Of a stretch of DNA of 64,000 bases, positions 29,317-39,192 are shown piece after piece. Positions within the stretch are counted from its first letter, which is position 1. Each line of letters starts with the position of its first letter. The notes below the pieces were generated by a model that had not been told where the DNA came from, made no database searches, and was given only the letters and a program-made list of their open reading frames with translations. Origin of the DNA: Mixophyes australis (Eukaryota > Chordata > Amphibia > Anura > Limnodynastidae); NCBI GenBank assembly GCA_036250195.1, contig JAVHZZ010000002.1, positions 271,620,407-271,684,406 on the forward strand. The letters are read 5' to 3'. Both the position numbers and the translations under genes were made by a program.

Positions 29317-30055
29317 TTGGCCTTTCTTTTGAATGCGCCTCTTAAACGTGAGGAAATAAATGCTGCTATATCCTCATTCCCTGGCCATAAGGCGCAGGGA
29401 ATTGATGGTCTCCCTATAGAGTTGTTTAAAAAATTCAAAAACATTTTTGTTCCCCAAAAGTCAGAGGTGTTTAATGGTTTATTTGAATTGGGTTCATTAC
29501 CCCCATCAATGTCAGAGGCGCTGATAATGGTTCTGCCGAAGCCTAGGAATTATCCTTTATACCCATCTCCTTTCTCTGTACTGATGTTAAAATTTTGGCT
29601 AAGATTCTTGCCTCTAGGCTTAATTTGGTTATTTCTGAAATTGTTCACCTTGACCAGATGGGTTTTATGCCAGGTAAATCTACTATTTCAAACCTAAGAC
29701 GTCTTTAAACTCACATTGAGTTGCCCCATTTGGCTGAGGAGGGGGCGGTGGTGGTATCTTTGGATGCTGCCAGGGCCTTTGACTCAGTAGAGTGGGAATA
29801 CTTATGGGAGGTGCTGCGTCGATTCGGGCTGGGGGTGGAGTTTATTAAATGGATTAGGCTATTATATTATGAGCCGGCGACAAGAGTTTCAGTAAATGGC
29901 CACACATTCCCCTCCTTTAGATTGGGGCAAGGGACCAGGCAAGGCTGTCCCATGTCTCCAGTGTTGATTGCATTGGCCATAGAGCCCCTTGCCTGTTTGA
30001 TAAGGGATCATCCTTTAATTGTTGGGCTCCCAGTGGGAAAAGTGCGGGATTATAT
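29317..30055 (+). pseudogene. L1-type reverse transcriptase, N-terminal part
   Basis: Two frames: REEINAAISSFPGHKAQGID-like RT motif 0-1 (K-A-x-G-I-D-G-L-P), then after a frameshift and stops VVSLDAARAFDSVEWEYLWE (motif A with catalytic D) and LGQGTRQGCPMSPVLIAL (motif B). The frame is cut in motif C at 30056 by the insert at 30064. Confidence 0.88.
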
Positions 30056-30063
30056 AGCTCTTT

Positions 30064-30285
30064 TTTTTTTTTTTAAGTTTTATTCTTGAGAGGTCAATAA
30101 TAAATATCAGTCCAAGATAGTATCCATAACAATCAAATCAAACAAGTTCAAAGACCTATACATTCAGTGTATATCAAACAGAACAAAAGCATGATATTGA
30201 CCAAATTTTAATTGTAGGGAGAGAAGAGAGAGGAAAAAGAGAAAAGAGAAGTTGTCAGAGTGAGAAAAACCAAATAGACTAGGGG
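30064..30285 (-). mobile_element. Short poly(A) retro-insert in the L1 RT
   Basis: A 222-bp insert splits the LYADD region of the LINE. It is flanked by about 20-bp duplications (30044-30063 and 30286-30305, GCGGGATTATATAGC...). On minus it ends AGAATAAAACTT followed by a 13-14-base A run, so it is a 5'-truncated transcript copy made by target-primed reverse transcription. It may be a LINE 3' UTR; no frame is recognised. Confidence 0.88.
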
Positions 30286-30289
30286 GCGG

Positions 30290-30667
30290 GATTATATAGC
30301 TCTTTATGCTGATGACATGTTGTTGTTTTTGTATGACTCGGATGCCTCCCTTGACTGTCTTTTAGAACTAGTTAATAACTTTGGAGTTTTTTCAGGTTTG
30401 CTGATTAACTGGGACAAATCTTATATATTTCCCCTTCATGGTGTTCTTCCCCCAGAGGACAGGATTAGACACTTCCTTAAATGGACTAAAAGTTTTAAGT
30501 ATCTTGGAGCCTGGATATTCAATTTGGCTAGTGAATTTGTTTCTCTTAATATTAACCCGATTATAGAATATTCTAAAATAAAATCCCATATTTGGAAAAC
30601 ACTTCCCCTTACAGTATCGGGAAGGAATAACCTATTTAAAATGGTAATACATCCTCCAGCACTCTAA
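30290..30667 (+). pseudogene. L1-type reverse transcriptase, catalytic YADD part
   Basis: DYIALYADDMLLFLYD holds the catalytic motif C, followed by LLELVNNFGVFSGLLINWDK (motif D) and FKYLGAWI (motif E). Joins the upstream RT once the 222-bp insert is disregarded. Ends at a stop near 30667; decayed sequence continues to the solo LTR. Confidence 0.9.
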
Positions 30668-30984
30668 TATATACCACCCGCGAGCGCTATTTCATAAAAT
30701 TTACAAGCTCATTTCCTCATTTGTGTGGGATGAGGGCAGAGCCCATATACGATTGACTACATTATGTAGATCTAAGGCTGATGGACGATTAGCTCTTCCG
30801 AATCTGCTGATGTATTACTGTGCAGTGCAGCTTGCCCATTTGGTTAGCTGGGTGGGATATAAATTTCTGTAGACTTGTTGGGTTTTCTGGGCGAGCAGGC
30901 TGAGTCATATGCTTTTGGTGGTGCGCTCTTGTTGTCCTTGGGGATTTTACTCATGGGGAAATGCCCGAGTAAGGTGGCTACAAT

Positions 30985-31744
30985 TGTTAGGAACCCCTCC
31001 AGCCGGCACAACACAACCCGGAGTCTACTCTGTCAATCAGGTGTTCATTGGAGCCCCTGATGGTGGGGACAGACTGGGCTGCAGACCGACAGAGGGTCGT
31101 GAAGTGTGTACCGGCTGGGGAGAACCCAGGCCAGTGGAGTGAGGTCCACGCAGAGGTCAAGGGCCAGCAGCAGGTTGCATTTCCAGTAAACAAGCCGGGG
31201 TCAAGGGTCACAGGCAAAACAGGAGAAAAGGTAAACAGGCCAGAGGTCAGGGTCACGGGATACACAAGCGAAGTCCAAATCCAAGCCAAGGGTCATACAC
31301 GGGAGATCAGTAGAAGTTCAATAGACAGGAACAGGAACAAAGCAGGTCAGCAGACTGGGTAGCAGAAGCTATAACCGGCAATGAGGCAGCAGACCTCATT
31401 GCCTTAAATACCAATACAGACCAATCAGTAGTTGGATACACTGCTGCAGGCTAATTACTCATACAGAGCAGGGCCAATCAGGGCTTGTCCCTGAAATACA
31501 CAGATGCAGGCTAATGCCTGTAATATCAGCCCACTAATTGAATCAGCCTACAGGCTGCCTGTCATGCGCATGCGCCCGCCTACCGCCGGGACGCAGCGCT
31601 ATTGTAGAGGCGTCCGGCCGTTGCCTTGGTGACGGCCGGGCAGGAAGAGGAAATGACGTCCCGGTCGTCAAGGTGACGGCCGGGACGCCAGGGAGAGCCA
31701 GAAGCGAGCCGCGGCGGCTGTGAGTACCGCCGCGGCTCGTGACA
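30985..31744. mobile_element. Solo gypsy LTR, 760 bp, in the L1
   Basis: TGTTAGGAACCCCTCC at the left, GGCTCGTGACA at the right, flanked by ACAAT at 30980-30984 and 31745-31749. Closely related to the gypsy-1 LTR (same left end, GTCTACTCTG, CAGGTGTTCA, and the same right blocks). The right end carries a near-palindromic GCCGCGGCGGC...GCCGCGGC stretch. Confidence 0.93.
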
Positions 31745-31749
31745 ACAAT

Positions 31750-32203
31750 AATCAAACAGGCTGTGGAAATTTGGCATATCTCACAGAATATACTACGAAA
31801 TCAAGGATATGATCCTTTTAACCCTCTATTGCATAATCTCTCCTTCCCGGAACTAAATAAATTGCAAGAGTATAATATTTGGCAGAGGTATGGTATCATT
31901 AATATTGGACAGTTGTATCAGTCTGGTTCATTGAAATTCTTTGCACAATTATCACAAGAAAGGGGGATACCTAACTCTGCTTTTTACTGTAATCTGCAGC
32001 TACGTCATTCTTTGAACACGCAGTTTCCTGCCTCCCCTCCATTAATTAAATCATCTTCCCTTAAATCTCTTTTACAAAATGTGGGTACGAGTAAAACTAT
32101 ATCCCAGCTTTACTCAATTATTAATGGTTCTTTGGCTCCTAGAGATTTAGACTCATTAAAAGTCAAATGGCAGGTGGATCTGGGTCCACTATTGGATGAG
32201 TAA
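31750..32203 (+). pseudogene. L1-type ORF2, region after RT
   Basis: Continues the LINE after the solo LTR: YDPFNPLLHNLSFPELNKLQ and YGIINIGQLYQSGSLKFFAQ resemble the post-RT region of L1 ORF2. Stop at 32203. Confidence 0.75.
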
Positions 32204-32270
32204 TAGACGCACATGCTTAAATATCTTCGTAATGCTAATTTCTGCTTAAAGTACCAGCAAATACATTTAT

Positions 32271-32459
32271 ATGTGCTTCATACTTCAAACTCCAATGGGT
32301 TTGCATCATATGGGCCGGAAAGGTGATTCCTCTTGTCCAAAATGTAGTTTTTCCCCTGCTGATTTCTGGCATATGTTATGGGATTGCCCAGCTGTAAATA
32401 GTTTCTGGACGGAGGTCTGGAACTGTGTGCTTAATACTGTTCCAATGGCTGCCCCATGA
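32271..32459 (+). pseudogene. L1-type ORF2, C-terminal cysteine motif
   Basis: CPKCSFSPADFWHMLWDCPA matches the C-x2-C...H-x4-6-C motif at the L1 ORF2 C-terminus. Further degenerate coding sequence continues to about 32600. Confidence 0.82.
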
Positions 32460-32600
32460 ATCCTAAATGCTGTTTGTATGGAATATCGTTAGAATATTTA
32501 ATTAATAAATATGCAGCTGCTTATATTTTCAATCTAATGACACTTGCTAAATTGGTGATTTCTAGGAGAAGGCTGCAGCTCTGACTCAATCAGTCTCTCA

Positions 32601-32947
32601 CTGGCTGGGGAGATGGTCAAATGGCTCTTGAGAGAAACTGCAGCATTGTACTGTGAGTTTCTTTTGTTTGGTTTAAGTGAGGGACACTAGGCCCCTAACT
32701 CTAGAGAGGGAATACCTTTGTATTAGCTAGTAGCTGGATGGCTAGGATTTTGTTTTTGTTTTGTTTGCAAGCTGGTGAATAAAACTAGCTGAGGCTATTG
32801 AACCTGAAACACTCTGTCTACCCCAGAGGCATCCCCAATACTATTTTATTACATTTTATTACATCATTTGTTCTTCTGTGTGCAGCCCATCTTTGTCTAT
32901 ATACTTGTCTAAATGCCTACTGCTGCCACTGTCTGTCTAATGAACTT
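32601..32947. other. LINE 3' flank, unassigned
   Basis: GT-rich and T-rich sequence with GAATAAAAC at 32777-32785 that could be a poly(A) signal. No gene or clear element boundary found before the gypsy-2 LTR. Confidence 0.4.
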
Positions 32948-33571
32948 TGTGTTACAATCCATGAAGGTAAGGACCCAGGTCCTAACCCTGATTGTCACTG
33001 GCAGGCCTAGAGATGCAGAGTCTAATTGGTTCCCCCGATATTCACCAAGAACCCCCGCAAGGCAAGAGGGACTTTGTTGCTGGAAACTCCCAGGTCGTGG
33101 TCCTCTAGGATGCCCCAGGGAGTAGTACTGTGAAGATAGGTACTGGACAGAGCAGTACATATATAGGTGTGTGGTCAACAGGCCAGTGGGTATACAGTAG
33201 ACAAATAGGGGCGTGATCAGCAAGCCGAGGTCCGGTACACAGAAAGCAATCATGAGCGTGGTCAGCAGGCAGAGGTTTGGTACACAGAAGGCAATCAGGT
33301 GCGTGGTCAGCAGGCAGAGGTTGGGTACACAGAAGGCAATCAAGAGCAATTCCAAAGGAAAGAGACTGGGCAAGACACAGGTATCAAAACCAGGTGTCAG
33401 GAGCTGGCAACAAAGTTGTTCTGACACTGGATGAGTGTCAGAGCGCTGTTTAAGTGACCAGGCAAGTTTGAAAAACCTGCCCGAGCTGCTGTCACATGAG
33501 CAGACACCCGGAAGTGCCAGGCAATGGCATGAGCGAGACAGCACTGGAATGAGGACGGGTAAGTTGTGACA
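32948..33571 (-). repeat. gypsy-2 3' LTR, 624 bp
   Basis: Starts TGTTACAATCC and ends AAGTTGTGACA on plus. Contains three tandem ~44-bp repeats (GTGGTCAGCAGGCAGAGGTT, TACACAGAAGGCAATCA) at about 33215-33345. A purine tract (GGCAGGGGATAC on minus) abuts it. Matches 38126-38365 with noticeable divergence. Confidence 0.87.
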
Positions 33572-33589
33572 GTATCCCCTGCCGTAAGG

Positions 33590-34205
33590 GTGGACTCAGG
33601 ACACCCTAAAAGGTTTGTTTGGAAATTTTCTGTGAAATTGCTTAAGAAGACAGAGAGCATGTATATCCGAAGCTTAGATCCATGAATGCTCCTCTGGACT
33701 GTAGCCTTTCCACAAGAAATTGTACCATACCTCTGGACTTGCAGGAATCCAAAATCTCCTTCATATTCCCATTGGTCTTGGGTCCACACCGGAGGCGGTG
33801 GGTGGGTGTAAGTAGAAAATTGATTCTGGACGACTGGCTTCAGAAAATAGATATGGAACGCGTTAGAAATGCGAAGAGAAGGTGGCAAATCTAACCTGAA
33901 GGCTACATAATTAATGATCGCCGAGATCTTGAATGGACCAATAAATCTGGATGCCCTTTTATACTAAGAACTTTTAACCGGATATTACTAGTGCACAACC
34001 ACATCATGTCTCCGGGAGCCAATTTAGAACCAGCACGCATTCTTTTGTCAAAACTCGCCTTGGAACGATTAGTAGCTTCCTTCAAACTAGTTTTGACTTT
34101 TGCCCAAATAGAAGAAAATTTGCGGAAAAGAGGATCTACTGCCGGAACTGGAGAATTCGGAACCTGAGATAACGTGGGAAGTATCGGATGGCATCTGTAC
34201 ATCAT
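33590..34205 (-). pseudogene. pol: gypsy-2 integrase tail and chromodomain, decayed
   Basis: 33903-34205 retains NRSKASFDKRMRAGSKLAPG and GDMMWLCTSNIRLK, the post-core region of gypsy integrase. Downstream on minus a chromodomain is legible in broken frames: FLWKGYSPEEHSWI, a stop, then ASDIHALCLLKQFHRKF. Multiple frameshifts. Confidence 0.78.
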
Positions 34206-34289
34206 GAAGAAGGGGGAGTTCGAGATGGCCTCATGAAAGTGATTATAATGGGCGAATTCTGCCTAAGAGAGAAATTCAACCCAGTTACT

Positions 34290-34901
34290 CTAATTGGCAG
34301 ACACATACATATGCAAATATTTCTCGAATTCCTGATTGGTTCTCTCGGTTAGGTCATTGGAATGAGTATGGTAGGCGGATGAAAAATAAAGTTTAATTTC
34401 CAATTTGCCACTAAAAGCTCTCCAAAACTTAAAGACAAATTTTATACCACGGTCAGATACAATGTGAAGAGGACAACCATGCAAACGAAAAACGTCTATG
34501 AATAGATCCGCCAAGGTAGAAGATGATAAAAGTCCTTTGAGAGGAACAAAATGAGCGGCCCTGGAGAAATGGTCGGTGATGACCGAGATAACTGTATATG
34601 CTTTAGGAGAAGGTAAGTCCGTAATAAAGTCCATGGACAAATGGGACCAAAGAGTCTCAGGAACTGGTAAAGGAATAAGAGGACCATAAGGTTTTTCACG
34701 AGGAACTTTATGCTGAGCGCACACAGCACAGTCGGACACAAAAGCTTTCACATCCTTGCGCAAGGAGAGCAACCAGTAATTGTGGGAGAGAAGTTCCCAA
34801 GTCTTCCTGACTCCAGCATGACCTGAAATCCGGGAGGCATGAGCCCATCGAAGCAGTTTAATTCGTAAATGTGGGAGAATAAAAGACTTCCTGGAGTCCA
34901 C
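34290..34901 (-). pseudogene. pol: gypsy-2 integrase: zinc finger and catalytic core
   Basis: Open for 203 codons: HASRISGHAGVRKTWELL with CAVCAQHK (H2C2 finger), SMDFITDLP (first D), HIVSDRGIKFVF (second D) and NDLTERTNQEFEKYL (catalytic E). All three acidic residues are present. Stops and frameshifts on either side cut it from RNase H and the C-terminal part. Confidence 0.9.
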
Positions 34902-34929
34902 GAGAGGGGTGGTTGCCAGGATACACTTA

Positions 34930-35600
34930 GGATCAAAAACTAACTATTTCTTCTCAGGAGGTTCACTGCTGTAAGAATCAAAGTACCTGGAAAGTGCATC
35001 GGCTTTCTGTTCTTGGGTCCTAGACGATATGTCAAATTAATGTAAAACCGGGAAAAAAAGAATGACCCACCTTGCTTGATGAGAATTCAAGCATCGTGCT
35101 GAATGTAAGTATAAGAGATTCTTGTGATCTGTAAAAGAAGTTACGGGAAATATAGCCCCCTCCAAGAGATGCCGCAACTCGGAAAGGGCCAATTAATGGC
35201 TAGTAGCTCCTTAACTCCTCTTCCGTAGTTTATCTCAGCAGGCAAAACGCAAGGGTGGAGTTTACCTGCAGAATCATATTGGGGCAGGATAGCTCCATAC
35301 CATAATAGGAAGTGTCAACTTCTATGAGGAATGGTCGCTGACAATCAGGTTGGGTTGTAGTAATATAGGTGCCGAAGAAAAGACAGCTTTAAGTTGCTTG
35401 AAAGCTTCTGGAGTCCAAGCCTTGGTATTAGCCGATTTTCTAGTTAAAGCCGTGATGGGGACAATGATGGAAGAATAGCCCTTAATAAATGCCTGTAATA
35501 ATTGGAGAAACCCAGAAAGCGTTGAATAGCTTTCAACCCAGTGGGTTGTGGAAATCAGAAATAGCCTTCAGCGGGATCCATTTGAAATCCTGTACCAGAA
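34930..35600 (-). pseudogene. pol: gypsy-2 end of RT and RNase H, heavily decayed
   Basis: On minus, GYIISGTGFQMDPAEG (connection after RT) is readable next to the solo LTR, and [20 protein letters not shown] and ADALSRYFD (RNase H to integrase linker) near 34990-35130, in different frames with stops between. Confidence 0.75.
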
Positions 35601-35610
35601 ATAATGTAGC

Positions 35611-36053
35611 CGTCAGAATTCAAACCCAGGGCTTCTGCCTCAGTAGACTGCTGCTCTGCTGACTGAGCTATTCTGGCTGCTGGACAGATTCTTGCCTTTA
35701 TTCAGTGTTCTAGATCAGTTCCAGTGAATTCCTGATCTTCCATCATGCCTTAGCTCCACCCCTTGACTTCCTATAAAAGCCTGGCCAGTTCCTGTCTCCA
35801 TTGCCTGATTATTAGGGTCTGTGCCTGTGATCTAGCTCCTGCTCCTGTTGCTGTTCCTGTTCCTGTCTACCAGCATCTACTACATGTGTACCGACCTCGG
35901 CTTGCCCTCCACTTCGCTTCTGTCTCAACCTTTGGACCTCTACGCCTCTCTGTGTACCGAACCGAGCTTGTTTGACCTCTCTTCCATCTCATCTCCTGTT
36001 AGCCAGCCTTCCTCCCTGCCACTGGGCTCCTATCTAGTCTCTGGACCGTGAGA
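35611..36053. mobile_element. Solo LTR-like insert with antisense tRNA-like head, in gypsy-2
   Basis: A 443-bp insert between the RT motif LPFLGY and GYIIS of gypsy-2, flanked by GTAGC at 35606-35610 and 36054-36058. Plus strand: the first ~75 bp read on minus as a tRNA-like stretch (ATAGCTCAGTCAGCAGAGCA as D-arm, CTGGGTTTGAATTCTG as T-arm). TATAAAAG follows at 35772-35779, then pyrimidine-rich sequence ending GGACCGTGAGA. Ends are CG...GA, one transition each from TG...CA. Frames in it are not convincing. Confidence 0.72.
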
Positions 36054-36096
36054 GTAGCCCAGGAAAGGCAACTGTTCCTGTTCGAAGAGGCACTTT

Positions 36097-36805
36097 TCAA
36101 ACTTGCAGAACGGCTGATGCTCCCTGAGGCGACAAAAGTACCTCTTGCACATGTCTCCTGTGAGAGGGAAGATCTTGTAAAAATATGAGAATATCTTCAC
36201 GATAAATTATTGCAAACTGATACAGAAGGTCCTGGAAAATCTCATTCATGAAGTTTTGAAAGACCGCTGGGGCGTTGCTCAACCCGAAGGGCATCACCAG
36301 ATATTCAAAGTGACCATCATGCGTGTTAAAGGCTGTCTTCCACTCATCTCCCTTTTCAATTCAGATGAGATTGTAAGCCCCTCATAAATCCAGCTTAGAA
36401 AAGACAGTAGCCCCTTTAACGCTTAAAAAGCTCAGAGATCAATGGTAGCGGATATAGATTTTTAACAGTGATGGCATTAAGACCTCTAAAATCAATGCAA
36501 GAACGAAGTCCCCCTTCCTTTTTCTTTACAAAAAAGAATCCTGCTCTTGCAGGAGAAGACGACTTCCAAATGAACCCTTTTTTTAGGTTCTCTTGAATAT
36601 ATTTGGACATAGCCTCGGATTCTGGAAGAGATAAGGGGTAAACGCATCCACTGGGAATGGGTTTCCCTGGGAGGAGGTCGATGCCACAATCCCAAATACG
36701 ATGTGGAAGAAGTCTGGTTGCTTCCCGTTCACAAAAAACTTCAGCATAGCTCTGGTATTGAGCAGAAAGAGAAGGAGAACACTGAGATGTACGAAAAGGA
36801 ACCAC
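36097..36805 (-). pseudogene. pol: gypsy-2 reverse transcriptase (catalytic YRED)
   Basis: [40 protein letters not shown], then after a frameshift [16 protein letters not shown] and [12 protein letters not shown]. The catalytic box, usually YLDD, reads YRED. The frame ends just before the solo-LTR insert. A frameshift and stops near 36300-36420 separate the halves. Confidence 0.9.
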
Positions 36806-37118
36806 CTTGGCCAGGCAATGGGAATGAAAGTGTTAGCTCCAGGAAAGGATCTGAGCAGTTCGCCATTCCTGGGTAGGGGAATGGAGGCAAAGCCATGGAA
36901 TTCCCATGATCAGGGAATTGATAGCCCTAGAAATAACCAAAGGAAATATCTCTGTGTAAAATCCAGACTTGAAGAATGAGAGGAATGGTTTGGATTGAAA
37001 CTAGACCATCGCTAATAGTGCTTCCATCGATTGCAGTGAGACACATGGGTAGTTCTAAAGAACTGTAGGAATGGAGATTCGAGTCACAATAGAGGCAGAA
37101 ATAAAATTGGCCGCAGCA
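36806..37118 (-). pseudogene. pol: gypsy-2 protease region, not clearly readable
   Basis: Should hold the protease by position. On minus, sequence near 37100-37140 reads [15 protein letters not shown] in a broken frame, in line with a D-S/T-G-A-type active site altered. Too decayed for firm annotation. Confidence 0.45.
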
Positions 37119-38109
37119 CTAGAATCCAAAAGGGCAGAAAGGTATATAGGATTGTCCCAAAATTAAGGGAAACGGCAAAGAGAAGACTTTCTTCATTGCA
37201 AGAGCTGCAGGGATACAAACAATTTGGACCCAACGAGACCTCTCCTTGTCTCGTTCGGCCTTGTTGTCTCCTGGGAGTATTGGACAGGTGCCCAGGAGAT
37301 GGCCATTCCCACCGCAATAAAGACAGAACTTGTGCTCCCTCTCCTTAGGAGTCAGACATGCTCTACCCAATTGCATGGGTTCCTCATCGCCTCAATGCCG
37401 AGACTGCTCTTTCTCCAGAGACCTTTCTTTGAAAGGCAGATCCACCTTAATACACAAGGAGATAAGGTCGTCAATGGTAGCTGGAAGTTCCTGTGAAGTC
37501 AATTCACCCTCTATTCGTTCTGACAACCCCTGCCAGAAGGTTGCTACTAAGGCTTTGTTGTTCCAGCATAGCTCAGAGGCCATAGTTCTGAATTGAACAG
37601 GCAAACCGACTGTGAACCCTGACGCAAAAGTAGAATTCCAGTGGCCGTCTCCAGTGGAGACTTTTCCAGGCTCATCAAAAATGTTCTTAATGGTAGACAA
37701 AAAATCAGTGTATTTGTGAAGGAAGGGATCCAACATAGGAGATGCCCAGTAGAGAGCTTGTCCTGAAAGGAGGGATTTAATATAGGCAACTTTGGCTTTT
37801 TCTGAATGGAAATTTCCAGGGAGAAGCTCAAATTGAATAGCACATTGGTTCAAAAATCCCCTGCAAGTTTGGGATCCCCATCAAACTTGGGAGGATTAGG
37901 TATGCACAATTGAGAACTGGCTGCTGGGGAAGTGGTAGACACGGATTCAAGAGCTGAAGCAGTCTAACCAGATGCTGAAAGGGTATTCTGAAGGGCGTCA
38001 ATACGGGCAGACAGACCTTGAAGAAATTCCAGCAGCTGCTGTTGGTTAGCCTCCTTCCAACCAGATGTTTAAGTAAATCCCTAGGGGAGGGATTCTCCGC
38101 AGTGTCCAT
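37119..38109 (-). pseudogene. gag: gypsy-2 Gag
   Basis: Starts with ATG at 38107-38109 (MDTAENPSPRDLL), then continues in shifted frames: 37392-37853 has FHSEKAKVAYIKSLLSGQAL and LSERIEGELTSQELPATID, a retrotransposon capsid; 37119-37376 has the CCHC knuckle [14 protein letters not shown]. At least two frameshifts and a stop. Similar layout to gypsy-1 gag. Confidence 0.82.
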
Positions 38110-38125
38110 CTGGGTCAGAGCAAAC

Positions 38126-38365
38126 TGTTAGGATCCAGGAAGGTAAGAAACCAGGTACTAACCCTGATTGAAGCTGGCAGACCTAGAGGTACAGAGTCTA
38201 ACAGGTACCCCGGTATTCACCAAGAACCGCAGCAAGGCAGGATGGACTTTGCTGCCGGGAATTCGCAGGTCGCGGGCTCTAGGAAGCCTCAGGGAGTAGT
38301 ACTGCGGATATAGGAACTGGACAGAGAAGTACACTGGGGATCAATAGGTACGTGGTCAGCCCTAA
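38126..38365 (-). repeat. gypsy-2 5' LTR, truncated
   Basis: TGTTAGGATCC onward matches the 3' LTR through ACTGGACAGAG and then stops at about 38365 (GTGGTCAGCC), losing roughly the outer 380 bp. Confidence 0.82.
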
Positions 38366-38458
38366 GGCAACATTCAGTTGGAAATGTAAACGCATTCTAT
38401 AGACTAGAGCAAAAAGCACAACAATACAGCATGCGTGCAACAGATGTAAGAGCTAGAT
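38366..38458. other. Fragment related to element F
   Basis: ACAACAATACAGCATGCG recurs as CCAACAATACAGCATGCG at 63221-63239 in element F copy 2. Too short to define. Confidence 0.4.
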
Positions 38459-39192
38459 CAGGGGTGTCCAACCTTTTAGCTTCCCTGGGCCACATTGGAA
38501 GGCGACAAGTTGTTTTGGGCCGCACATAAAATACACTAGCACTAATGATAGCTGATCATCCAAAAAAAACATAGAAAACATTGCTAATGCTCCTTGTTGT
38601 TGCTCAGTGCTTCAATGACATGCTAATGGCTGCTGTCAAACATCAAGTGATATTGTTACAACATTTTATGAAGGGCTTCAATACAGCAGTCATTAAGACA
38701 GGAAGATAAGGTCCGTGATGCTCCAGGACCAGGTGAGTTTATGCACTAGTCAGCGTCCCTTGAAATAATAAAAAAAACAAAAAAAAAAACTAACTTACCT
38801 TTTAATCGGCTTGTTCGCTGATCCTCTTCTCTTGTTTTTTCCGTTTCACTGCTGCTGATAGTTCGCGCGGGTGACTCCTGTGTGCTGTGCTCCGCAATGG
38901 ATGTCGGATGTGATGACGTCACGCCCGACATTCACTGCGAGCGCCGCACAGAGAAGGAGACCAGGGAGGGACCGCGTGACCACAAGGTAAGTATTTTCTT
39001 ATCTATTTCTTTTTTTGCAGGATTTTTTTTTTCATTAACAGCGCTGCCCACTTGCCACAACCAAAACTCCTGCTGGGCCACATTTACAGGCGTGCTAGGC
39101 CGCAGCACACTGTCAATGCTGAACGGACCTGCAGTGTGCAGCCGTCAGCAGCAAGCCCCTGCCCCGATCGCACCCCCCTGGATCCGCCACTG
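38459..39192. mobile_element. hAT-type MITE sequence, probably two joined halves
   Basis: Left end CAGGGGTGTCCAACC and right end CTGGATCCGCCACTG both look like hAT termini (CAGGGG..., CAGTGGCG...) but are not inverted copies of one another, and no 8-bp duplication is shared. GGGCCACATT near 38490 and GGGCCACATTTACAGG near 39075 are inner themes. TGATGACGTCACG at 38910-38922 is a palindromic CRE-like site. Short frames look fortuitous. Confidence 0.55.

Larger units (their letters stand above)
28652..32600 (+). mobile_element. L1/Tx1-type LINE, 5'-truncated, decayed
   Basis: ORF2-type sequence in plus orientation in broken frames: linker (28727-29272), RT (29317-30055 and 30290-30667), post-RT (31750-32203) and the C-terminal cysteine-containing region (32271-32459). 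No endonuclease domain is present, so the 5' part is missing; sequence starts directly at the end of element F. It is interrupted by a retro-insert (30064-30285) and a solo LTR (30985-31744). Confidence 0.88.
32948..38365 (-). mobile_element. Ty3/gypsy chromovirus (gypsy-2)
   Basis: Minus-strand LTR retrotransposon with gag (37119-38109), RT (36097-36805), RNase H (about 34930-35600), integrase (33903-34901) and a decayed chromodomain (about 33600-33770). The 3' LTR is complete; the 5' LTR is truncated at about 38365, so no target duplication is visible. A different family from gypsy-1, more decayed, and itself hit by a solo LTR at 35611-36053. Confidence 0.9.

Noticed and set aside
35612..35690. 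A functional tRNA gene on minus
   Set aside because: The anticodon arm does not pair and the acceptor ends are missing; the sequence lies in an LTR-like insert with its own duplication.
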